Program-made: the position numbers and the translations under genes | Shown here: one piece after another, positions 57,639 through 64,000 of the stretch | Position numbering within the stretch: the stretch's first letter is position 1 | How the letters are laid out: the number at the start of each line of letters is the position of its first letter | NCBI GenBank assembly: GCA_963785755.1 | Contig: CAWAXG010000031.1 | Span: 310,001-374,000 of the forward strand | Direction: 5' to 3' | DNA length: 64,000 nt | Origin: JACCXG01 sp963785755 | Lineage (GTDB): Bacteria > Acidobacteriota > Vicinamibacteria > Vicinamibacterales > 2-12-FULL-66-21 | The notes under the pieces: model-generated | Told to the model about the DNA's origin: nothing | The model's database searches: none | The model's input: only the letters and a program-made list of their open reading frames with translations

Positions 57639-58943
57639 TCAGCATATCGTCTCGACCATTTCGATATTCCGTCTGACGAGCTGGAGAAATCTTGCGCCCG
57701 GCGCGCCGTCGATGACCTGGTGATCGCAGGTCAGCGACAGGCCGATCGAGTCGACGAAATCGATCGACCCGGCGAATGCCGCGGCGCGGCGCGCGGAGGT
57801 TTCCCGCAGCCGCACCGGCTCGCGCGGGCCCGGGCGGCGAACCGGCTTCACCGTGATCGCGTCGACGCCGAGAATGGCGACCTGCGGCGGATTGATCAGC
57901 GGCGTGAACGATTCCACGCCCAGGCTGCCGAGATTGCTGATGGTGAACGTCGCGCCGCGCAGATCGTCGGCCGCAATCGTTCCCGTGACCGCCTGATGGC
58001 TCAGCTCTTTCATCCGGCGCGACAGGTCGCCGATGGACAGATCGTGCGCATCGTGAACGACGGGGGCGAGCAGTCCTCTGGGCGTATCGACCGCGAACGC
58101 GATGTGCACGGCCGTATGCGTGATCGTGCGGCCGTCGGCGTGTTCGGCGTTCAGGTCGGGCATCTCCAGCAGTGCCTGGATCGTGCAGAAGGTGACCAGA
58201 TCGTTGATGGTGACGTCTGGCATGCCTTCCGAGGCTCCCGCTTTGATCCTGGCGCGCAGCGCGAGGAGGCCGGTCGCGTCGGCCGAGGCGTGCAAGGTGT
58301 ACTGCGCCGTCGACGCGAGCGACTCACGCATCCGCCGGGCGATCGTCGCGCGCAGGCCGGCAGGGGCGGTCGTGTGGGTCGGGGCGGTTCCGGTCTCCGG
58401 CGCGCGCCGCGCGCGTGCTGGCGGCTGAGGCGCGCGGGCGGCCGACTCGAACGCTCTGCGCACATCGCTTTCGAGGACCCGGCCGCCTGGTCCCGATCCG
58501 CTCAGCGAGATCGCGGGGATCCCGAGCTCGGCGGCGAGCCGGCTGGCGCGCGGGCTGTAGGCCGTCGCAGTGACTGGAGCCGTGGCAGGCCGGCTCACGA
58601 CCGCCTGCGGTGTGCTGGTTTCCGGCGCGGCGACCTTCGCGACGGCGTGCGTTGGAGGCGAGGCCACGCCTGACCCTGCGGGCTTGAATGCATCGACGCT
58701 CTCGCCCGGGGTGCCGACGACGAAGATGTTCGCGAAGACTGGAACGAGCGCGCCTTCATCGGCAAAGGTCGCGAGGACGGTTCCATCAACGGGTGACGTG
58801 ACCTCGAACGTCGTTTTGTCGGTCTCGATTTCCGCGACCACGTCCCCCGCGGCCACGCGGTCGCCCGCCGTCCTGACCCATCGTGTGAGGATGCACTCCT
58901 CGACGGTGTTCCCCAGCTGGGGCATTTCAACCGGTGTCGCCAT
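57639..58943 (-). CDS. Dihydrolipoamide acyltransferase (E2)
   Basis: 434 residues. The lipoyl domain (MPQLGNTVEECILTRW, lysine in IETDKTTFEV) is followed by an Ala/Pro linker. The E3/E1-binding domain (YSPRASRLAAELGI, SGSGPGGRVLESDV) comes next. The catalytic domain contains TINDLVTFCTIQALLE, then CDHQVIDGAPGARF at the C-terminus with the H...DG active site. The usual DHR is DHQ here. It transfers the acyl group made by E1 to CoA. It is downstream of the transaldolase gene and no E3 gene is seen in the window. Confidence 0.94.
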   Translation of the reverse strand: MATPVEMPQLGNTVEECILTRWVRTAGDRVAAGDVVAEIETDKTTFEVTSPVDGTVLATFADEGALVPVFANIFVVGTPGESVDAFKPAGSGVASPPTHAVAKVAAPETSTPQAVVSRPATAPVTATAYSPRASRLAAELGIPAISLSGSGPGGRVLESDVRRAFESAARAPQPPARARRAPETGTAPTHTTAPAGLRATIARRMRESLASTAQYTLHASADATGLLALRARIKAGASEGMPDVTINDLVTFCTIQALLEMPDLNAEHADGRTITHTAVHIAFAVDTPRGLLAPVVHDAHDLSIGDLSRRMKELSHQAVTGTIAADDLRGATFTISNLGSLGVESFTPLINPPQVAILGVDAITVKPVRRPGPREPVRLRETSARRAAAFAGSIDFVDSIGLSLTCDHQVIDGAPGARFLQLVRRNIEMVETIC

Positions 58944-58954
58944 GATGAATTGTC

Positions 58955-59995
58955 TTACCGAAACGCCTCCACCTGCTTCCAGCTCTCGCTGAACTGCCCG
59001 AGCGTCCGCTGGGTCAACCCGAAGGCCATGAAGTCGGCGGGCGGCATGCCGGCCGGCTCGTACGCACGGACGAAGTCGGGCATCTGCTGAAGGCGCTGGA
59101 TCACATCCGGAGGGACCGGCTCGCCGATGCGCGGCTGACGCGGCAAGTCCTGAGAGATGAACGGCTCCTGGTACGCCGGGTGGATCGACATCAGCAGGTC
59201 CGCGCCCGCCAGTTCGGTGAGATGCGCGGTGCCACGCAAGGCTGCCACGAGCAGGACCGCCTCGTACCCGCGCTCCCGGTAGATCGAGTACGCGCGTTTG
59301 GTGACGGCCAGGCCCGCCTGGCAGATGTCCGATTCGCTCACCGGCACCTCTCCATCATGGGCGACTTCGCGCAGGTAGTCGTCCAGCCGGCCGATCATGA
59401 TGACGGCGAAGCACCTGCCGGGTTCGATCCCCTGCGCTCTCGCGCGCGCGGTTCCCGCGCGATGCCGCTCGGCAATCGCAATCACCTGAGGGACCGTGAA
59501 GCTGACGGTCGCGGTCGTCGTGATGCCCTCGGCAATGCAGTCTTCGAGCACGTCGAGGCCCGCCGCGGTGGCCGGCAGCTTGACCGCGACGTTCGGCGCC
59601 CAGGCATGGAAGCGTTTCGCCATCGCGGACATGCAGGCGCGGTCGCCGGCGCGGAGCGGATTCACTTGCGCGCAGACGAATCCCGAGGTGCCCCGGCTTG
59701 CCTCGAAGCGCGGCTTCAACTTGTCGGCGGCGCTCAGGACGGCAATCCGGATCAGCGCTTCGGCCTTCGGCTCGCCCGCCAGATTCGATCCGAGGGCGCG
59801 GCCGATCTCGGCACTCCAGGGCTCGCGATTCCGGGGCAGCGCCGCGCTCACGAGCACGGGGTTCGTCGTCACGCCGATGGCGCCGCGGGTCAAGCCGAGA
59901 TCGAGCTCGGCTGCGTCAGCCGAGTCGTGCCACCACTGCGTCGGCGTCTCACGGATCAGCCACTCGAGATAGGTGCTCACACTTTCATGCTCCAT
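58955..59995 (-). CDS. Transaldolase family protein
   Basis: 346 residues. The core has the Schiff-base lysine in APNVAVKLPATAAGLDVL (about residue 140), GVTTNPVLVSAAL and TTTATVSFTVPQVIAIAERH. It ends FGLTQRTLGQFSESW. Transaldolases of this long type act on sugar phosphates. It lies 12 bases before the E2 gene on the same strand, so it may share the mRNA, an unusual partner for a dehydrogenase complex. A link between sugar phosphates and oxoacid oxidation is inference. Confidence 0.88.
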   Translation of the reverse strand: MEHESVSTYLEWLIRETPTQWWHDSADAAELDLGLTRGAIGVTTNPVLVSAALPRNREPWSAEIGRALGSNLAGEPKAEALIRIAVLSAADKLKPRFEASRGTSGFVCAQVNPLRAGDRACMSAMAKRFHAWAPNVAVKLPATAAGLDVLEDCIAEGITTTATVSFTVPQVIAIAERHRAGTARARAQGIEPGRCFAVIMIGRLDDYLREVAHDGEVPVSESDICQAGLAVTKRAYSIYRERGYEAVLLVAALRGTAHLTELAGADLLMSIHPAYQEPFISQDLPRQPRIGEPVPPDVIQRLQQMPDFVRAYEPAGMPPADFMAFGLTQRTLGQFSESWKQVEAFR

Positions 59996-60012
59996 CGTAA
60001 ACTTCCAACCTC

Positions 60013-60110
60013 CCCGCCTCCGCGCGCCCGAATCGACGCGCGCTACGGCGAGGCCTCGCCAGAGCTCGTCGGTTGCGACCGAGCCGACGAGCGGCGGCGG
60101 GCAACTCCCA
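60013..60110. repeat. Dispersed 100-base repeat, copy 2 (inverted)
   Basis: It matches the reverse complement of 11483-11579: CCCGCCTCCGCGCG, GCGCGCTACGGCGAGGCCTC, GCCAGAGCTCGTCGG and GAGCGGCGGCGGGCAACTCC. It lies in the long region upstream of the PQQ gene. Confidence 0.7.
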
Positions 60111-60246
60111 AGGCGTCTGACTCGAACAAGGAGGGCAGCTCGCGGTGCTATTTTCGGTGGAAACGACCTTCGCCCCGACGTAGTTGACGCTCCCTTAATC
60201 TTAGAGCCTTACCCTCAATCTGCCTCCTGATATATCCAACTTGACC

Positions 60247-60270
60247 GTTAAAGTAAACTCATTTACCGTT
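60247..60270. promoter_or_regulatory. Candidate operator shared with the region before 63879
   Basis: GTTAAAGTAAAC (60247-60258) and TTTACCGTT (60262-60270) lie about 100 bases before the PQQ gene start. The core TTAAAGTAAA is the reverse complement of TTTACTTTAA, which occurs twice before the receptor at 63879. AT-rich sites of this kind fit LacI-type regulators, but binding is inference. The rest of 59996-60370 holds repeat words (AAGGATCAAGGTGCAACG near 60323) and no gene. Confidence 0.5.
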
Positions 60271-60370
60271 CAATCCGCGAGATTTGGCTACACGGTCAGG
60301 ACTTCGTAACAAGTAACAGGTTGCAAGGATCAAGGTGCAACGATCAAGTTGCAGCGAGGGGCAGGTGCAC

Positions 60371-62578
60371 ATGCGGTCGAAGGCCTTGGGATCCGGGCGT
60401 GGCGTCCTTGGGGTGGCGATCCTGGCGATCGTGCCGCTCGTCGTGGTCACGCTGCGCGGCCAGGCGAAGCCGCCGTACTCCACCTGGAGCGACTATGGCG
60501 GCGCGGCCGACTCGATGCAGTACTCGTCGCTCGAGCAGATCGACAAGTCCAACGTCGCGCAGCTCGAGCTCGCCTGGTTCCATCCGGTTCCCGATCGCAA
60601 GGGCAATTTCGGCTTCAATCCGCTCGTCGTCGACAAAGTGATGTACGTCCTGGGAGCGAACAGTTCGATCGTCGCGCTCGAGGCGACGACCGGAAAGCTG
60701 ATCTGGACGCACACGCCCGATGGGGGATCGCCCGGCAACCGCGGCATCAACTACTGGGAGAACCGCGACCGATCCGACCGACGGCTGTTCTTCGGCGTCG
60801 GCGGGACGCTGCGTGCGATCGACGCGTTGACGGGCGAGCCGATCGCGAGCTTTGGCGTCAACGGCCGCGTGAACATGCGTGAGGGACCGCTCCGGCCGCT
60901 CGGTGGCCCGAGCGGGACGCCGGGGAGAGTGTTCGAGAACATGTTCATCACCGGCTCCACGACCGGTGAAGGCTACGGATCGCCGCCGGGCGATCTGCGC
61001 GCCTATGACGTGCGGACCGGCAAACTGATCTGGACGTTCCACACCATTCCGCATCCCGGCGAGTTCGGCTACGACACCTGGCCCGAGGGGGCCTACAAGT
61101 GGGCCGGCGGCGTCAACACGTGGGGGGAGATCTCGATCGACGAGAAGCGCGGGATCGCCTACTTCCCGCTCGGATCGCCGACCCACGACATGTATGGCGG
61201 CGATCGCAAGGGCGCCAACCTGTTCGGCAATTCGCTGCTCGCGCTCGATGCCCGGACCGGAAAACGGCTCTGGCACTTCCAGACCGTTCATCACGACATC
61301 TGGGACTACGACCTCACCACGGCGCCGAAGCTGCTCACGGTCCGGCACAACGGCAAGCCGGTCGACATCGTCGCGCTGCCGACGAAGTTCGGGTTGCTGT
61401 ACGTGTTCGACCGCGTGACGGGCCGGCCGTTGTGGCCGATCGAAGAGCGTCCCGTGCCCAAGAGCGATGTGCCGGGCGAGGAGTCGTGGCCGACGCAGCC
61501 CTTCCCGACGCACGTTCCCCCGTTCGCCAGGCTGAAGTTCGATCTCGCCGACATCAACCCGCACCTGGACGAGGCCGAACGCCAGCGGCTGCGGGGCATC
61601 CTTCAGAACGCGCGCAACGAAGGCGTGTTCACGCCGCAGACCCTGACCCGGGATCAGATTTCCATTCCGGGCGAGCTTGGCGGCTCGAACTGGGGCGGGA
61701 GCGCGGCGGATCCGGCGACCGGCATCTTGTACGTCCGCTCGGCGGATCAGCCCGCGATTCACAAACTGCGTGAGCCGCGCCGGGATGGCGATCCCGATTC
61801 AGGCCCGCCGGCCCAGCGCGGCCGCGCCGTCTACGCACAGCGCTGCGAGCAGTGCCACGGCCAGCCGGAGCCGCCGGGCATCCGATCGATGGATCGTTCG
61901 GTCGTGATGAATCTCAAGGAGCTCGGGAACGAGCGAATCACCAAGGCGATCCGATCCGGCCAGGGACAGATGCCGGCGTTTCCCGACGCCATGATCTCCG
62001 CCGCGCAGCTCGAGGCGCTGATGGTGTATCTGGCCGATCCGGCGGCCGGCGCCGCGGGCGCGGCCGCGCCTCCGCGTGCGGTGCTCCCCACGATCGAAGG
62101 GCTGACGCGGTACACGGGCCCGCTCGGATCGATGCTCCGCGCCGCCAACGGCCTGCCGGCGATCAGTCCGCCCTGGTCGGAGATCGTGGCCTACGATCTC
62201 AACCTGGGCACGATCAAGTGGCGCGCGCCGCTCGGAACCGTCCGGGCGCTGGCCGCAAAAGGCATCAAGAACACCGGCAACGCGCAGCGCGTCCACCGCA
62301 ACGGGCCAGTGGTCACGGCCGGCGGCCTGATCTTCGTCGGGACCAACGCCGACGCGACGGTGTGGGCTTTCGACAAGGACACGGGCAAGGTGCTGTGGGA
62401 GCGTCAGCTCGACGCCAATCCGGAGGGGATGGCCGCCGTGTTCGAGGTCGGCGGACGCCAGTACGTCGCGTTCTGCGCGTCGTACTATCCCGAGGCGGCG
62501 CCCGGCAACATTGCGATCCATCCCGGCAAAGCCGAAGCGCAGGGCTATTACGTGTTCGCGCTGCCGCAGAAGAAGTAA
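60371..62578 (+). CDS. PQQ-dependent dehydrogenase with inserted heme c domain (intact, third copy)
   Basis: 735 residues from ATG 60371 (GAGGGG upstream). The signal anchor is VAILAIVPLVVVTLRGQA. YSTWSDYGGAADSMQYSSL, GNRGINYWENRDRSDRRLFF, FHTIPHPGEFGYDTWPEG and the propeller repeats match the two other copies. The heme motif CEQCHG lies in the inserted domain near residue 494. It oxidises sugars or alcohols in the periplasm. The broken copy at 39794 aligns best with this one. A terminator-like hairpin follows, and an SDR gene is next. Confidence 0.94.
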   Translation: MRSKALGSGRGVLGVAILAIVPLVVVTLRGQAKPPYSTWSDYGGAADSMQYSSLEQIDKSNVAQLELAWFHPVPDRKGNFGFNPLVVDKVMYVLGANSSIVALEATTGKLIWTHTPDGGSPGNRGINYWENRDRSDRRLFFGVGGTLRAIDALTGEPIASFGVNGRVNMREGPLRPLGGPSGTPGRVFENMFITGSTTGEGYGSPPGDLRAYDVRTGKLIWTFHTIPHPGEFGYDTWPEGAYKWAGGVNTWGEISIDEKRGIAYFPLGSPTHDMYGGDRKGANLFGNSLLALDARTGKRLWHFQTVHHDIWDYDLTTAPKLLTVRHNGKPVDIVALPTKFGLLYVFDRVTGRPLWPIEERPVPKSDVPGEESWPTQPFPTHVPPFARLKFDLADINPHLDEAERQRLRGILQNARNEGVFTPQTLTRDQISIPGELGGSNWGGSAADPATGILYVRSADQPAIHKLREPRRDGDPDSGPPAQRGRAVYAQRCEQCHGQPEPPGIRSMDRSVVMNLKELGNERITKAIRSGQGQMPAFPDAMISAAQLEALMVYLADPAAGAAGAAAPPRAVLPTIEGLTRYTGPLGSMLRAANGLPAISPPWSEIVAYDLNLGTIKWRAPLGTVRALAAKGIKNTGNAQRVHRNGPVVTAGGLIFVGTNADATVWAFDKDTGKVLWERQLDANPEGMAAVFEVGGRQYVAFCASYYPEAAPGNIAIHPGKAEAQGYYVFALPQKK

Positions 62579-62583
62579 GGAGC

Positions 62584-62603
62584 CTTCCGCCTTCAGGCGG
62601 AAG
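62584..62603 (+). terminator. Hairpin after the third PQQ gene
   Basis: CTTCCGCC (62584-62591), loop TTCA and GGCGGAAG (62596-62603) pair perfectly, followed by AATTCTT. The same hairpin words appear near 49430, so it may be a REP-type element that also ends transcription. Confidence 0.65.
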
Positions 62604-62694
62604 AATTCTTGGCCGTCTGACGGTCCAGAATCTGCGATAGTCTGTCGCTGCATCAACCGAACCGATTGCCCATTCCTACAACCGGAGCAAATTC

Positions 62695-63450
62695 GTGAGA
62701 CTCAAAGGCAAGGTCGCGCTGGTAACGGGAGCAGGCCGCGGGATTGGCCGCGGGATCGCCGAAGTGTTCGCGGACGAGGGGGCGGACGTCGCCGTCAACG
62801 ACGTCACGAACATGCAGGAAGCCGAGGCGGTGGCGGACGGGATCCGGAACAAAGGCCGCCGCGCTGTCGCGGTCCAGGCGGACGTCGCGAAACGTGCCGA
62901 GGTCGAGCCGATGGTCGACAAGGTCTGGAAGGACCTGGGACCGATCGACATCCTCGTCAACAATGCGGGGATCGAGACGATCGTCCCGTTTCTCGAACTG
63001 ACTGACGAGCAGTGGACGCGCCTGGTCGACGTAAACCTGCGCGGCGCCTGGCTCTGTTCGCAGGTGTTCTGCCGCCGCGCCCTCGCGGAGCACCGCAAGG
63101 GCAGCATCGTCAACATCGGCTCGATCCAGGCCGCCAAGGTTCTCCCCGGCCGCACGCACTACGCACCCACCAAACTCGGACTCGAAGCGCTCACGCGGAA
63201 CATGTCGGCGGAGATGACGCCGCAGGGAATCCGCGTGAACTGCATTCATCCCGGACTGATCGACACGCCGATGACCTCCTGGGTCATGAAGGACCCCGAC
63301 ATCCTGCCCGTCGTCCTCGCCCAGATCTCCCTCGGCCGCGCCGGCCAACCCCGCGAAATCGGCGCCGTCGCCGCCTTCTTCGCCTCCGACGATGCGAGCT
63401 ATCTGACCGGTCAGTCGGTCTTCGTCGACGGCGGCTGGCAGGGGAAATAG
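62695..63450 (+). CDS. Short-chain dehydrogenase/reductase (SDR)
   Basis: 251 residues from GTG 62695. The NAD(P) motif TGAGRGIG (residues about 12-19), NNAG (about 90), serine in NIGSIQAA and the YAPTK catalytic pair match classical SDRs. The C-terminus SVFVDGGWQGK is typical. It probably oxidises or reduces a sugar alcohol or keto sugar. It follows the PQQ dehydrogenase, and a receptor gene starts 430 bases later. Confidence 0.93.
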   Translation: MRLKGKVALVTGAGRGIGRGIAEVFADEGADVAVNDVTNMQEAEAVADGIRNKGRRAVAVQADVAKRAEVEPMVDKVWKDLGPIDILVNNAGIETIVPFLELTDEQWTRLVDVNLRGAWLCSQVFCRRALAEHRKGSIVNIGSIQAAKVLPGRTHYAPTKLGLEALTRNMSAEMTPQGIRVNCIHPGLIDTPMTSWVMKDPDILPVVLAQISLGRAGQPREIGAVAAFFASDDASYLTGQSVFVDGGWQGK

Positions 63451-63735
63451 ACGTCGGGACTCGGGACTCGGGACTCGGGACTCGGGCAGGTGGGCGGGTG
63501 CTTCGCTGGGCCGCCATCTTTTCGTTGTTTGCGTCGTGAACACGTGATCGGGGATCAAAGATGATCTGCGTCGTGATCGGTGATCGGTGATCGGTGACCA
63601 AACTGGACTCGACGCCAATCCCGGTTCCATGGGCCCCGCGAACTAAGCCCCCAGGTCGCCAAGCCTGCAGTCCCGGTTTTGATCCCGATCCCCGATTATC
63701 CCCGATCACTGATCACCGACTCCCGTTGATCGCCC
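63451..63735. repeat. GGGACTCGG / GTGATCGG word palindrome with unique core, copy 2
   Basis: CGGGACTCGGGACTCGGG repeats open the element. The core GGTGGGCGGGTGCTTCGCT resembles that at 31467-31738. GTGATCGGTGATCGG units follow, and reverse-complement words (CCCCGATCACTGATCACCG) close it near 63720. Confidence 0.85.
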
Positions 63736-63747
63736 AGTCCCTAGTAA

Positions 63748-63790
63748 AGCCTTTAACGCTAAAGGCTATTTACTTTAACGTTTACTTTAA
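63748..63790. promoter_or_regulatory. Hairpin and direct repeats, candidate operator of the fourth receptor
   Basis: AGCCTTTA (63748-63755), loop ACGC and TAAAGGCT (63760-63767) form a perfect 8-base dyad. TTTACTTTAA then occurs twice (63769-63778 and 63781-63790) with period 12. The word is shared with the site at 60247. Confidence 0.55.
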
Positions 63791-63878
63791 TTCCGAAGTC
63801 GGGTATACCAGACCCCCACAACAGGGCAGAGGACTCTCCGGGCGTTGAGTCGCCGCAAACTCGTGAGGGGGATGGTTT

Positions 63879-64000
63879 ATGCGTCATCTCAGGCTCTTGT
63901 TCGTGTTCCTGCTGCTGCTCGCCGCGCATGCGACGGCGCAGACGATCTCCGGCTCGATGTCCGGGACGGTCATCGACGAATCCGATCAGGTCATCACCAA
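63879..64000 (+). CDS. TonB-dependent receptor 4, 5' end (cut by window edge)
   Basis: ATG 63879 follows GAGGGGG. The signal peptide is LLFVFLLLLAAHATAQ and the next residues TISGSMSGTVIDESDQVIT are the start of a carboxypeptidase-regulatory domain. Only about 40 residues lie in the window. It is on the same strand as the PQQ and SDR genes and shares a candidate operator word with them. Confidence 0.85.
   Translation, partial: MRHLRLLFVFLLLLAAHATAQTISGSMSGTVIDESDQVIT

Overview
The window is GC-rich chromosomal DNA with the gene content of a soil Acidobacteriota, most likely class Vicinamibacteria. The basis is family content, not a database search. It holds a PadR regulator next to an acidobacterial-type duplicated permease (ADOP), four Oar/SusC-like TonB-dependent receptors with an N-terminal carboxypeptidase-regulatory domain, three PQQ dehydrogenases with an inserted c-type heme domain, ThuA-domain proteins, a VWFA protein of the acidobacterial type, and short-word repeats between genes. 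I see no rRNA, tRNA, CRISPR array, integrase or transposase.

Layout. 1-1083: 5' part of an ADOP permease and its PadR regulator (minus). 1.2-2.9 kb: small hypotheticals and a lone receiver-domain response regulator. 2.8-7.75 kb (minus): a molybdenum hydroxylase pair (2Fe-2S and molybdopterin subunits) followed by an ABC-2 type exporter. 7.9-11.3 kb: an intact TonB-dependent receptor. 11.6-13.75 kb (minus): nucleotidyltransferase and GHMP sugar kinase. 13.95-17.3 kb (minus): a second receptor in several frames. 17.5-18.7 kb: TorF-type porin and a divergent P-II protein. 19.2-25.1 kb (minus): IlvD/Edd dehydratase, DapA-type aldolase, MFS transporter joined to adenylate kinase, SGNH hydrolase, small membrane protein. 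25.2-33.2 kb: MetE-like protein, gluconate-type permease and M19 dipeptidase, CPXCG protein and DAO oxidoreductase, 5'-3' nuclease, SnoaL-like, DUF4242-like and small proteins. 33.3-37.7 kb: outer-membrane protein, Thr/Lys-repeat protein, VWFA protein, Gfo/Idh/MocA oxidoreductase. 37.9-43.8 kb (minus): operon of TIM-barrel/ThuA protein, PQQ dehydrogenase, muconolactone-isomerase-like protein and beta-helix protein. 44.1-50.5 kb (plus): sugar isomerase, ECF sigma and anti-sigma, third receptor (broken), outer-membrane protein. 50.7-54.8 kb (minus): second PQQ dehydrogenase plus TIM-barrel/ThuA pair. 54.9-60.0 kb (minus): transaldolase-like protein, E2 and fused E1 of a 2-oxoacid dehydrogenase. 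60.4-64 kb (plus): third PQQ dehydrogenase, SDR and the start of a fourth receptor.

How the genes may work together (inference). Receptors import glycans or glycosides. PQQ/heme dehydrogenases, a Gfo/Idh/MocA enzyme, ThuA proteins and TIM-barrel isomerases oxidise and rearrange sugars. The dehydratase, aldolase and sugar-acid transporters handle the sugar acids. The kinase and nucleotidyltransferase look like an NDP-sugar salvage pair.

Two features stand out. First, many intergenic regions carry long imperfect palindromes built from a 7-10 base word repeated in one orientation and then as its reverse complement. The word differs between sites: GGTTCA-type at four sites, and GTGATCGG-, GTGCTACGT-, GTAGCGACC- and GTCGTGCC-types elsewhere. 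Other longer repeats are dispersed. Second, about 30 single-base frame breaks are spread over ten genes and most are +1 insertions. One PQQ dehydrogenase has about a dozen. Such a bias looks more like uncorrected long-read error than decay, so broken genes here should be read as probably functional until reads are checked.
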